Shown: piece by piece, positions 1-9,800 of the stretch
How the letters are laid out: each line of letters starts with the position of its first letter
Position numbering within the stretch: position 1 is the first letter of the stretch
Origin: Spirochaetales bacterium
GTDB lineage: Bacteria; Spirochaetota; Spirochaetia; SZUA-6; DRHE01
Length of the DNA: 64,000 bases
Direction: 5' to 3'
Assembly (NCBI GenBank): GCA_030604195.1
Contig: JAUVWI010000009.1
Location: forward strand, 1-64,000
The notes under the pieces: model-generated
What the model was told of the DNA's origin: nothing
The model's input: the letters and a program-made list of their open reading frames with translations, nothing else
Databases searched by the model: none
Position numbers and translations under genes: made by a program

Positions 1-749
1 CCGCGCGGGGCCAAGACACCTGCCCCCCCCCCCCCCCTTCCAAGCATCGCGACACACCCCCACGCGCCCGGGGAAGACGCTCCCTACCGCCTACGATAAC
101 TCTTATAACTGGAAACACCCCCACGTGCGTGGGGAAGACGTCCTTTGAAGCCACCTCTCTTTGGCATAGAGGGAAACACCCCCACGTGCGTGGGGAAGAC
201 AGTTTGTCGAAAGTGCAAATGGGCTGCAATATGGAAACACCCCCACGTGCGTGGGGAAGACTTTACCAGGCAGGCGGTGGCGGATTTAACAGAAGAAACA
301 CCCCCACGTGCGTGGGGAAGACCCTTGGCTGAAATTACGGGATTAAATGAAGAGAGAAACACCCCCACGTGCGTGGGGAAGACCCTTACCGCCTGCTCTG
401 ATATGCTTTTTAAGCAGAAACACCCCCCCGTGCGTGGGGAAGACTATTATCAGCAGTATTATTATTGGTCAGTATTGGAAACACCCCCACGTGCGTGGGG
501 AAGACGCACGTACCAATTCTTGTGCTCTCCGTTGGACAGAAACACCCCCACGTGCGTGGGGAAGACTGGTCAGCCCATGCCGCAACGGCTTCCCATTTGG
601 AAACACCCCCACGTGCGTGGGGAAGACGCCGTTGAAGACTGAGCCGTCTTGATATGAATGGAAACACCCCCACGTGCGTGGGGAAGACGCTACAAATCCT
701 GAATATACTAATCTTGTGGGCGAAACACCCCCACGTGCGTGGGGAAGAC
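1..749 (-). CRISPR. Type I-E CRISPR array (partial; continues off the left edge)
   Basis: 28-bp repeat gaaacacccccacgtgcgtggggaagac starts at 112,173,234,295,356,417,478,539,600,661,722 with an exact 61-bp period (33-bp spacers). The 417 copy has one A-to-C change, a degenerate copy lies at 51-78, and a partial degenerate copy ends at 17. The reverse complement GTCTTCCCCACGCACGTGGGGGTGTTTC matches the I-E repeat style, so transcription is inferred to be on the minus strand. Confidence 0.98.
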
Positions 750-772
750 TGCAACATATTGTGTCTGTTAGC

Positions 773-1087
773 TTAATCCGGCACTACATGTAGTGTGTCT
801 GAGCAATCGTGGGACTTTTCAATAATCAATTGAAGACCAGAGAGCGTAGTTAATTTCTTATTCGCTTCGCCTATCCTGTGGATCTTAAAGCCAGGTGATC
901 GGTTAAATCTTTGGATTATTAGTAAACCGCTTGATTCAGGGCAATAATCATACAGATACTTAACAACCTCATCAGCAACAGAATCTTTTACGCCGGAAAC
1001 AAACACGTTAGCTCTCGGTTCAATAAACCAGAGTTTCATTCGCCCCCTGACAGCAGGCGGCAGGCTATTTGCGATGACGACGAGCAA
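773..1087 (-). CDS. cas2: CRISPR-associated endoribonuclease Cas2 (type I-E)
   Basis: MLVVIANSLPPAVRGRMKLWFIEPRANVFVSGV matches the Cas2e N-terminus; adjacent to and overlapping cas1. Confidence 0.95.
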   Translation of the reverse strand: MLVVIANSLPPAVRGRMKLWFIEPRANVFVSGVKDSVADEVVKYLYDYCPESSGLLIIQRFNRSPGFKIHRIGEANKKLTTLSGLQLIIEKSHDCSDTLHVVPD

Positions 1088-1988
1088 CCTTTCCTCCTTT
1101 AATCATTTCTTCAATATCGGGGCCAATCTGTGCCAAAAGATCCATCTCGATTACCCGTTTGCGAAATTCAGCCGATACTATGTACTTATTATACTGCCCT
1201 CCCATTGCATAGGTTAAAGAGAAAGCAAGGTCAATACAGAGATTTTCCTTGTAAAGATCGGCCATATCGTATACAAACGGCAGTGGACTGCCTGAATGAA
1301 TAAAGCCGATATGGGGGGAATAACCCATAGCGTGAATGGCGGATGATAATATGCCGTATAATGCGGCATTCAATGAAGAAAGAATCTGATTTGTCAGATC
1401 ACCTATTTCAAATTTTCCCGGAATAAAAGACCGGCCTTTCCATCCCACTTTGTACTCTTTCGCTTTTGCTTCGTATAATTCACGAACCCGGTATCCTTCC
1501 ATCCCCATCATTTCTTTTAATGCTTTTCCAATTAAATCAGCTTTAGGGAATCTTCGTGCGTACATGCGTCTTGCGACCTCTACTGCCGTTTTCTCGTTAC
1601 AGGCAGCGCGCATCTGCAAACGTATATTGTTGGTATTTGCAGTTGGGGTCTGTCCCACTGCATAAAAAAGCAAGCTGTCCTCTCCTACCCAGCTGATTGA
1701 ACAGTTTGCCGCACTCATTACCTTAACCGCTTCGTGTGTGATACTTGTACCAGGACCGAGCAAAATTGTATTAATGGTTGCAATCGGGAGTCGAATCACA
1801 TTATTTTCGCAGTCGATCCATTTAACACTGTTACCATCAATTTCCAGGCGGCCACGCTCCAAATACAAGAAAGGGTATTTGTCTTTTACTTGGGGAAGGG
1901 TTTTTCGGTTTATTTTTATAAACAAACGTCGATTTTCTTTTGAGTTACTTTCTGATTGCGTTTTAATATTTTCTGGATGGCTATTCAT
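1065..1988 (-). CDS. cas1: CRISPR-associated endonuclease Cas1 (type I-E)
   Basis: Cas1e-like motifs (LLGPGTSITHEAVK, SWVGEDSLLFYA, GFIHSGSPLPFVYDMADLYK); overlaps cas5e by 4 bp. Confidence 0.96.
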   Translation of the reverse strand: MNSHPENIKTQSESNSKENRRLFIKINRKTLPQVKDKYPFLYLERGRLEIDGNSVKWIDCENNVIRLPIATINTILLGPGTSITHEAVKVMSAANCSISWVGEDSLLFYAVGQTPTANTNNIRLQMRAACNEKTAVEVARRMYARRFPKADLIGKALKEMMGMEGYRVRELYEAKAKEYKVGWKGRSFIPGKFEIGDLTNQILSSLNAALYGILSSAIHAMGYSPHIGFIHSGSPLPFVYDMADLYKENLCIDLAFSLTYAMGGQYNKYIVSAEFRKRVIEMDLLAQIGPDIEEMIKGGKVARRHRK

Positions 1989-2704
1989 ACCTGAATTACA
2001 GTGACCAGCCGATCGCAGTATTTTTTCACTTCTCCGAATTGCAACGGGACATCGTTTATACTCATAATCTCTCCATCATGTTCTCCATCCACTACGCGAA
2101 AATCCTCTGTCAAGGACTTTTTGTTGGCAATGGATTTTCCTTTTTTCAAGGCTTCTTCGGTTGTCTCAAAAATTCCTCTATAAATAAAATCCGTTGGTAC
2201 ACAATTTTTACGGCCAAGGTACAAATCCCAAACAGGATTCTTAAGTGCTTCCGCGAACTTTTCAGCTTCCCTTTTTGGTGCTTTAAGGACAACGCTGAAC
2301 CTGGAATCCTGCAAGTAATAACGGTAGGTTAGTTTAGTACCCGTACCAACCGGTTTCCCTCCATCTGATGTTTTAGGAATCAGTAAATTTTCCCAATGGT
2401 CATTCAAATCGTAACCAGCTCCTACCATATGGAAATCCCGAAGTAAGGATTCACGGTCAACTTTGGTCTTTTTACGTTTTGGATCCTGTTTAATCCGTGT
2501 ATAAGAAACGACGGTTTGTGACAGAGGCGCCATCCTGGTTAATAATTCTTTTTGCTCGCCTCCCGCACCCAATGCACAGCACAACAATCCTAAAACACCC
2601 GATTTTGTCGGGAAAGGAAGTGTATCCCGGCGGCCAAACTTGGAGTCTGCTCCCCAGGATTGCAGTGTAGACTCAAGCCAGAGTAATATATACTTTGCAA
2701 CCAT
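1985..2704 (-). CDS. cas5e: Cas5e (CasD) Cascade subunit
   Basis: N-terminal YILLWLESTLQSWGADSKFGRRDTLPFPTKSGVLGLLCCALG is typical of Cas5e. Confidence 0.95.
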   Translation of the reverse strand: MVAKYILLWLESTLQSWGADSKFGRRDTLPFPTKSGVLGLLCCALGAGGEQKELLTRMAPLSQTVVSYTRIKQDPKRKKTKVDRESLLRDFHMVGAGYDLNDHWENLLIPKTSDGGKPVGTGTKLTYRYYLQDSRFSVVLKAPKREAEKFAEALKNPVWDLYLGRKNCVPTDFIYRGIFETTEEALKKGKSIANKKSLTEDFRVVDGEHDGEIMSINDVPLQFGEVKKYCDRLVTVIQV

Positions 2705-2705
2705 A

Positions 2706-3836
2706 TTAATTTTTTACCGCGACCGCGTTTTGAACTGATTTAATGAGTTTATCCACGTTAAGCTTTTCATCCTCCCCGAAATCAAATTCAGCTATTTTGG
2801 AAAACAGAGATCCTGCCTCTTTTTCTTTTTTAGCCAGATAATTTTTAAGCTCTTCTATGCTTGTTTCCAGGAATCCGCCCCCTTTACCCACGGCCACTGG
2901 TTTTTCAAAGGGAACCTGCAGCCGTTGACCCTTTCGTACCAAAACCTTAGCGAATTCCCAGGGTGATGCGCCTGATTGCGTTGTTTGCCTTGCAGAGGGA
3001 ACAGCAACATACAAAGCCTTTATAAATGATTCAATTGCCTGGGGAATGAATTCACCATCTACCAGGGTCTCATAGAGTTGGCCGATGTCCAGGCTTACAT
3101 AGCGATAATAAGTGGCGGAGTTAAACTCAAGGCTTCCCATATGTGCTGAACCCGGCTCCTCCTCTTGCACATCGTCAAGGGCTGTGAAGAATTCCACTTC
3201 ATTGGATACCTTATGGGTGGAAATAGCATGGGCAAAGGAAGAGGCAGCTTCTACATTCATCTTCGCAGCCTGTGCGACCATACGGCCGAAAAGGGCTATG
3301 TCCAGACCGTCTGCTGAATATTTGGGTTTCCCAATGAGCTTTTCAATCTCTTTTGCCTGTTTATCTGCTTTTGTTTGCGTAATGACAGCTTCCGGAGAGA
3401 AATTCGCTTCCTTAAATTTTTCCGCTAATATTTCTATCTCCCCGTTGCTCAAAAAAAGCAGTGTGTCTGTTTTGTCACTGGCAGCGTTTTCGGCGTCTTC
3501 TTCACTATTATCTTTCCCTTTTTTTATGAATACCTGCTCCACTTTATGCCCGCATTTTTCTGCTTCTTCCTGCTTTGCGCCTTTTTCCATACACGCATCT
3601 ATGATAAGCCTGGAAATCAGCTTTGTGCGGTTTCCGGTTTTAATTCCGAAATCACGTAATGCCAGGCGGACCTGGCGTTTCCAGCATTGGCTGCTAACCC
3701 GTGCCCTGGTTACACCGCCGACAATTGCTGTTTTAGGTGCGCCTACATCATCCCGGTTAAGGCATGTAACCGGAAAAGATTGCAGAATATGGAATTCAAC
3801 TTTGAGATTTGTGTAGGGATTATTTTTCTTTTTCAT
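2706..3836 (-). CDS. cas7e: Cas7e (CasC) Cascade backbone
   Basis: FHILQSFPVTCLNRDDVGAPKTAIVGGVTRARVSSQCWKRQVR is characteristic; start placed at internal Met (ORF track extends to 3968). Confidence 0.95.
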   Translation of the reverse strand: MKKKNNPYTNLKVEFHILQSFPVTCLNRDDVGAPKTAIVGGVTRARVSSQCWKRQVRLALRDFGIKTGNRTKLISRLIIDACMEKGAKQEEAEKCGHKVEQVFIKKGKDNSEEDAENAASDKTDTLLFLSNGEIEILAEKFKEANFSPEAVITQTKADKQAKEIEKLIGKPKYSADGLDIALFGRMVAQAAKMNVEAASSFAHAISTHKVSNEVEFFTALDDVQEEEPGSAHMGSLEFNSATYYRYVSLDIGQLYETLVDGEFIPQAIESFIKALYVAVPSARQTTQSGASPWEFAKVLVRKGQRLQVPFEKPVAVGKGGGFLETSIEELKNYLAKKEKEAGSLFSKIAEFDFGEDEKLNVDKLIKSVQNAVAVKN

Positions 3837-3861
3837 CTTATGACTCCTGGAAATATGATAT

Positions 3862-4452
3862 TTATCCCTGTAAAGGGATAATTTGAAGTAGACCGAAACC
3901 AAAGCTTTTCGCTCTCCCGATCCCTTCTTTAAACGACTGAATAAAGGATTTCCGATTGCACACAACAAGCTTGCCGATAAATGTGGCTTCTCCCTGTGTC
4001 ACGGTAACACCGTTTTTTTCAAAACGCTGCACACCGATATTCTGAACTTGCAGGTTTTCTTTGACCACATTAAACCCGAAAGCAGGCGCTTTTTTTGTGA
4101 ACCAATTTAATAATTCCTCTTTCCCTCGAATGGCTGTTATCTTGGTTGTATTTTTATCTCTTTTTGTCGGATTCAGACGAATCTCAAAGCCATAGTGGTC
4201 ATAGTTTAAAAATTTTTCGGGAATTGCTTTTGACTCAAGTATCCCGAATTCCGGGAGTATCGGCTGTCTTTTTGACAAGATCAGGATTTGACGGAAATGA
4301 AAGTCGCCGCCTTTATCCGTATAGAGAAAATCACGGTTTTGACCTTCGACTTCGGGAAAAAGCGAATAGATAACTTTGTGTATACTATAGGCATCCTTAA
4401 TTCCCAGCTTTTTGGTGTCTTTCCGGCTTAACTTAAGCATTGAAGCGATCAT
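3862..4452 (-). CDS. cas6e: Cas6e (CasE) crRNA endonuclease
   Basis: IKDAYSIHKVIYSLFPEVEG...DFLYTDKGG and C-terminal GIGRAKSFGFGLLQIIPL (G-rich loop of Cas6e); ATGA overlap with cse2. Confidence 0.94.
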   Translation of the reverse strand: MIASMLKLSRKDTKKLGIKDAYSIHKVIYSLFPEVEGQNRDFLYTDKGGDFHFRQILILSKRQPILPEFGILESKAIPEKFLNYDHYGFEIRLNPTKRDKNTTKITAIRGKEELLNWFTKKAPAFGFNVVKENLQVQNIGVQRFEKNGVTVTQGEATFIGKLVVCNRKSFIQSFKEGIGRAKSFGFGLLQIIPLQG

Positions 4453-4976
4453 TCTTTCTCCCTTTTCCCATAGAAGTCCACAGCCCACCGGCGTACAGTC
4501 GTCACATTGAAATACAACAGATCGTCAAGCAGCTTGGCATGATTAACGGCAACACGTCTTGAGTTTGCTAAATTCAGAATAGGACGAAGGATAGCACACG
4601 CTTCAACCACAGTTTTACACGCAATAAGCCGGCGTAGTTTTGCTTTTGCTGAATCTTTTTCACTCCCATTATCATGTCCTTCATCCGCGTAGCATCTGGA
4701 AATAGCTTTCCCAATGCCGAGTGAACCATCAGTGGATTGTCTTCCTCGGGCTAAGGAAGCGGCAGTTATAGAGAAGGGGAGTCTGCTCCAATCCTTGTCC
4801 AATTCACACCAGGAAGACAAGTATTCCCAACTCTGGTACTCGGTGTCCGGATTATCCGCTCTGCAAAGCGCTGCCCTGAATCTATTGTCCTTTGCCATAC
4901 GGTTAAGGACAAACTCTGTAAAATTTTCACCCCGGCTGGATTTCCTTTCATCTTTTTTCTTTTTAACGTTTCCCAT
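4449..4976 (-). CDS. cse2: Cse2 (CasB/Cas11e) Cascade small subunit
   Basis: Position between cse1 and cas6e, about 175 aa; LGIGKAISRCYADEGHD...LRRLIACKTVVEACAILRPILNLA fits Cse2. Confidence 0.88.
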   Translation of the reverse strand: MGNVKKKKDERKSSRGENFTEFVLNRMAKDNRFRAALCRADNPDTEYQSWEYLSSWCELDKDWSRLPFSITAASLARGRQSTDGSLGIGKAISRCYADEGHDNGSEKDSAKAKLRRLIACKTVVEACAILRPILNLANSRRVAVNHAKLLDDLLYFNVTTVRRWAVDFYGKREKE

Positions 4977-4990
4977 ATTACTCCTTCGCT

Positions 4991-6490
4991 TTAAGCTTTA
5001 AGATAACGGCTTAAATTGGGTCTGTTTTTTGCCCATGCATCTATTTGACGGGCAGTTTCATGCGGGCAAAAGGCATTGTAAGATTTATTAACGCATGCGG
5101 CAAAAGCAGGCCGTATGGCTTTGACTTTTTTCCCGGTTTTATCCTCACAGGCATCTACCAGCGATTGAAACTTTCGCTCGCAAAGCTGCCAGAAAAGACT
5201 ACTTGCTAGTTTTGCTATATTTTCCCCATCACGCTTTGCATTCTGGTCTTTATAAAAATTTATTACCCGTCCATAAACGATTTTTGACAGTTCTTCAAGA
5301 TCCTTTATTTCCTTCTTAAGGATTGAAAACCATACTTCACCAATATCCAAAGAATTTATAAAAATCAATGATTCTACATAATCATCAGAACCGGAAATAT
5401 ATTGTTCGCCGGCATTACTGCTGACCCTTAACCCGCCGGACCAAATCCTAAATTTCGATATATTATATTTTCGGCTACGTATAATTCCAAACTTCAGTTG
5501 ATAACAGATAAAACCATTTGTTTTTTCTGTCTCTATGAAAGAAAGTAATGAAGTTAAATAACGCCAGGGACGTTTTTCCGGGTCTACCCATAATGCCTTA
5601 TCGTTTTTTCCGGAAAAATCTACTGTTATGCTAGGATCAAATCCGCCTTCTTTATGAGTAGGATGGCCAATCCCTTCTGAGTAATGAAGTCCTTCCTTTT
5701 TTGCTAATACAAATCTCGAAAGGGGGATACAACGGCCGAGTAGAGATTTTTTAAATTCTCTTGCTTTTAGACAATTTTCTCCTTTTGGCATATCTTCCCA
5801 GGGAGCTTTACCCAAACCAGTTGAAAAAATTCCCATAGAATGAATATTTTCATAGCTGAACAAGTTTAGCCAAAGAGTTTCCAATATGCAACTGCCATTT
5901 AAGAAACTATGTAGGTATCCCAGGAATCCAAGGCTTGGACCATATTTCCCTGCTTTTGACTTATCAGAATACCCCTTGCTGAGCACTACTGAATTATCAG
6001 TCTTTTTTCCACCAAGAGCGAATCCCATCAGTTGGACGATCAACTGAGCTATCTCCGCATCAGTAAGTTTTTGCTCAACATGGGATTGCAATAAAACAGT
6101 TGTATTTCCTGTGGCAACAGAAGGGAGTACGGCACCATAGGGTTGTATCTTTGCGTTTTTTATTCCAGGAATCTGTAAAAACGGCTTTTCCCCGTAGAGC
6201 CAGAAACATTCTTTTTTATCCTCCAGGTATGCAAGAGTTTTTTTTGCCATTCCTTTGGCGCCTATGGTCTCCCACTCCTTATCATCCTTTGGCGTCCAGG
6301 CTGTCTGGCAAATTGCCAGCAGCAACTTTATTAGCGCAATTTTCTGGATGGGGTTCCCTCCCAGTGCTTTTAATTTGGAGGCAGAAAAAATCTGCTTCAA
6401 ACTGACAAGCCCTTTCTCTGCAACCGGAATCCAGTTTTCTTCGACAAGATTAAATCTGTTCTCAATTCTCTTCGTTGCCATTTCTACCAC
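4991..6490 (-). CDS. cse1: Cse1 (CasA/Cas8e) Cascade large subunit
   Basis: FNLVEENWIPVAEKGLVSLKQIFSAS...GGNPIQKIALIKLLLAICQTAW typical of Cse1. Confidence 0.95.
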   Translation of the reverse strand: MVEMATKRIENRFNLVEENWIPVAEKGLVSLKQIFSASKLKALGGNPIQKIALIKLLLAICQTAWTPKDDKEWETIGAKGMAKKTLAYLEDKKECFWLYGEKPFLQIPGIKNAKIQPYGAVLPSVATGNTTVLLQSHVEQKLTDAEIAQLIVQLMGFALGGKKTDNSVVLSKGYSDKSKAGKYGPSLGFLGYLHSFLNGSCILETLWLNLFSYENIHSMGIFSTGLGKAPWEDMPKGENCLKAREFKKSLLGRCIPLSRFVLAKKEGLHYSEGIGHPTHKEGGFDPSITVDFSGKNDKALWVDPEKRPWRYLTSLLSFIETEKTNGFICYQLKFGIIRSRKYNISKFRIWSGGLRVSSNAGEQYISGSDDYVESLIFINSLDIGEVWFSILKKEIKDLEELSKIVYGRVINFYKDQNAKRDGENIAKLASSLFWQLCERKFQSLVDACEDKTGKKVKAIRPAFAACVNKSYNAFCPHETARQIDAWAKNRPNLSRYLKA

Positions 6491-9111
6491 CCTTCTTTAT
6501 TTTCGGTATGGCTACCGGTTTTTTTTATTTCATATCCAAACGATTCGTTATAACTTAGCGAATACCCATCTATTTCTGTATTACCTGTAATCCCGAAGAT
6601 TTCACAACTATCATGGACAATTCCGACTCGAAAAGGATTCTCGTCTTCACCGCCCAGGTAGACAAAGCCCTCCAACCAGTTCAAAGCCTTTCGATTTGTT
6701 TGTGCGGGTGCCTGTTTTTCCGGGATCTTTAGTGTATTTTGTATGAGCCTGGCGGATAGTTTTTTCCATTCTCTTTTATCAGTATAACGGATGTTTTTAG
6801 GAAGAAAAATCTGAGTATTGTCCAAAAAACGAACCACCGTACCCTTATTTTCTGCGGAAACTGAGCGAACAAGTAAGATCTCACAAGATTCAATTTCTGA
6901 GTAACGGGTTGAAGCCTTACTTTCCGGAAGTGTATTACCGCCCGTAGCCAATCCTAACAAAGCAAATCTTTCAAGTTTTTCCCTCTGTTTTTTTACTTCT
7001 TCTTTTAATTCTTGAAGAAGGCTTTGCTCCCTTCTTTCCTTGTATGTTTTTTCCAGTAAATCGCGTATCTGACCGGGAAGAAGTACTTTATCTAAGGATT
7101 GCCAGACTTCAAGTGTTTTTAATAAGATAAAGGGCATATAGACAAAGCGTGATTTCCCCAGGTGTTTTTTATAGTCCTGTATTACAGCATTAAGGGGTTG
7201 TGTTAAAATCCAGGCTTCTTGATGCGTATTCTTTGGACGAAGGGAGTCGTTTTCGCGATGCCGCCAGAGACGCCCCATGCGCTGTAAAAGCATATCTGTG
7301 GGCGCCAGTCGCGTTATTAAAAAATCGGCATCAATATCAAGAGATTGTTCTAAGACCTGAGTCCCAACCAATATTCTTCCCCGTTCCTGCCTCTTTGCTT
7401 GCTTGCCTTTGCCCAAAATATCGATCCAGTAATTCTCTTTTTTATCACGATCTATCGCTATAAATCGCGAGTGGATTAGTCCTGTCTCACATTGAAAATT
7501 TTGAGCTCTGGCTGAAAGCATTCGGTAGACATTCTGCGCTTCTGCTACCGTATTTTCGATCCAAAGCACCTGTTGCCCTGAACCGGCCCTTTCCAGGGCT
7601 TCGTTCAAGGCCCTTTCATCATCCGCAATATGGGCTAAAGTGACGGTGATGTCCGGTATTTTTTCTACCTCCCATTCATGAACTTCGTCTTTGTTTTTAA
7701 CCGCACTAATCAAAGGGTATGCTTTTGAAGCAGGGCATGTTTTTATTTGAACCCCCAAAATTGAATCTCTTCGTTCCTGAGTCAAAGTTGCGCTTAGAAT
7801 TATCACGGTACAATGAATTTCACGAAGAGCCTTAACCAGATTATCCAGCAGTGTTCCGGTATAGCTATCATAGGTATGTACCTCATCAAGAATAACAACT
7901 TTTCCGGCTAATCCAAAAGTCCTGACAAATCCATGCTTAACATTCATTACACCCATAAGGGCCTGATCAACAGTCCCCACCGCGAAAGGCGCCAATAGCC
8001 CGCGCTTGTTAGAGCTAAACCAGGATTTTCCTGGCTGACCTTCCTCTCCCATTTCTGTGTGAGTATTATGCAGCCAGGCAGAGCCGTGTAATAAAAGCGC
8101 CCTACGGTTTGGATCCTCTTGTTTAAGAATTTTAAGCAAAAAATCATTAACGCGGGAATGAATTTTATTTGAAGTTAACTGGGTCGGTAGTGCGAAGTAG
8201 AGGCCTGTGCTGTGTTGCTGTGCCATTGTTTTATAAGCCGCATAAAGAGCAGCTTCTGTTTTTCCCAAACCCATCGGTGCTTCCATTACATAAGCGCCTG
8301 TGTCAGTGAGCACATCAATCAATTGCTTTTGAGCGGGCCGTGTTTCAAAGCCGAAAATATCAACAAAGGATAAATCCGGTCGAATTTGTGGAGGAAGAAA
8401 ACCAGCTTCATCTACAGCGAGGACGGCTATTTCCTTCCATGATTCGCCCGGCTTGTCTTTCAGTAAATCAAATCTCGACCCGGAACCGATCCAGTCTGCG
8501 ACAGTCGTGAGCCCCGACAGGACAGAGGCATGAATTTCGTCCTTTACAACAGGCCAGTCTGAGACAAGCTTTTTTTTGAGTACGGTTAATAATTCTTCCC
8601 GGCGCAATTGCCATCCCTTTCCGCCAAACACCTCATCAGTTGCAAGATAAAAATGATTACTGGATTTTCCGTGGTGTCTTCCGAGTATTTCCGGTATATA
8701 TTTGCCGGCACCGACAACAGCAGCCTTGCTGACGCCGGCATGACCGCTCCACTGTTTTTCTATCTCCGGATTGGCAGAGTTTAAACCCGGTAATGAATTA
8801 TCGTAATATCCTTCTATCGCTCTGTGTATCTTTTCTTGAAAAGTGGGACTTACTTTTCCTATATCATGGGCTGCGGCAAGCAGTTCGGATCCAGCAGGGA
8901 ATAAGGATTTTCTTAGCCATTTGGGTAGACGAGATATGAGTTCCTGCGCAACCAGGCCGACAATGTAACAATGCGTTTCAACATTAATTCCAGGTTCTTT
9001 TTCTCCATTTTCATTTTCGATTGTCTTTGCCAGGCATTCGGAAAGGGGGATAATCTCCTGCTGTGAATTGTGATTATTTAGCTTTTTTGGCCTAATCATC
9101 GTTTTTTCCAA
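6484..9111 (-). CDS. cas3: Cas3 HD nuclease-helicase
   Basis: HD motif AAHDIGK, Walker A APMGLGKTEAAL, DEVH box (ILDEVHTYD), SATLT and QRMGRLWRH motifs. Confidence 0.97.
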   Translation of the reverse strand: MEKTMIRPKKLNNHNSQQEIIPLSECLAKTIENENGEKEPGINVETHCYIVGLVAQELISRLPKWLRKSLFPAGSELLAAAHDIGKVSPTFQEKIHRAIEGYYDNSLPGLNSANPEIEKQWSGHAGVSKAAVVGAGKYIPEILGRHHGKSSNHFYLATDEVFGGKGWQLRREELLTVLKKKLVSDWPVVKDEIHASVLSGLTTVADWIGSGSRFDLLKDKPGESWKEIAVLAVDEAGFLPPQIRPDLSFVDIFGFETRPAQKQLIDVLTDTGAYVMEAPMGLGKTEAALYAAYKTMAQQHSTGLYFALPTQLTSNKIHSRVNDFLLKILKQEDPNRRALLLHGSAWLHNTHTEMGEEGQPGKSWFSSNKRGLLAPFAVGTVDQALMGVMNVKHGFVRTFGLAGKVVILDEVHTYDSYTGTLLDNLVKALREIHCTVIILSATLTQERRDSILGVQIKTCPASKAYPLISAVKNKDEVHEWEVEKIPDITVTLAHIADDERALNEALERAGSGQQVLWIENTVAEAQNVYRMLSARAQNFQCETGLIHSRFIAIDRDKKENYWIDILGKGKQAKRQERGRILVGTQVLEQSLDIDADFLITRLAPTDMLLQRMGRLWRHRENDSLRPKNTHQEAWILTQPLNAVIQDYKKHLGKSRFVYMPFILLKTLEVWQSLDKVLLPGQIRDLLEKTYKERREQSLLQELKEEVKKQREKLERFALLGLATGGNTLPESKASTRYSEIESCEILLVRSVSAENKGTVVRFLDNTQIFLPKNIRYTDKREWKKLSARLIQNTLKIPEKQAPAQTNRKALNWLEGFVYLGGEDENPFRVGIVHDSCEIFGITGNTEIDGYSLSYNESFGYEIKKTGSHTENKEGW

Positions 9112-9800
9112 TACATGTAATTTTCGCGTCTATGAGCTATGAGACACATAAAAAAATTATTCCCCTTAACATCGGCTTCCGCTTAATCGCAGTAATTCTC
9201 CTCATACCCCCAAATCCGTGCTCCACTCCCTGCTTAACCATATATATCCGCGGGTCCATCATATTAATAATCCATCTCATCCCCATCCTGCCACACACCA
9301 GTTACACCTAATGAAACACCTCGCAATTTTTTCCTATCTTCCCTCTCTTTCTTCCTCCATCCATGGACATTAATCTCATCCGCGCCCCAACAACGAATCC
9401 AGGGCACTATCTCCTCCGGCGCCGAAACCGGGCATTTCTACAAGAGCCGCCCGTCAGATTGTTTCTCGGATTCCTCGGAATGATGCCACCGGGTTGCAAG
9501 CACCCTGCGTTCTACTGCTGGAGAAAAAAGTATTTCTACTGTTTTAGGCCCCATCTTTTTTCCAGTTGACGTTTATAGTAATTTTTATAATACGACCGGA
9601 GGAGAATAAGTCAAGGAGATCAAGAGATCCCAGGAAACCATGGGGATTACTGAAAAGCGGTGATGAAGCCCTTCAAGATCGGGAAGGGTCATCTTCCTGG
9701 TTGCATCTTCCCGTATGTTTGACCTTAAGCGATGGAAAGTAGGCCAATGCGGGATATTTGTATAATTGACAATATAGCAGAATAGTGTCATTATAATGCT

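Noticed and set aside
79-721. Self-targeting spacers within the window
   Set aside because: Visual comparison found no match longer than trivial 8-mers; a proper search is needed.
84-757. Several overlapping ORFs (94, 67, 165, 101, 115 aa) with PTCVGKT/PHVRGED-type repeats
   Set aside because: They are translations of the CRISPR repeats in different frames, not proteins.
3112-3816. Long plus-strand ORF (234 aa) inside cas7e
   Set aside because: Antisense to a confidently identified gene; composition looks like a mirror ORF with no domain.
9766-9797. TTGACA ... TATAAT upstream of the toxin
   Set aside because: Spacing is about 20 bp and the TATAAT ends only 3 bp before the ATG, so it does not make a normal promoter for that start.
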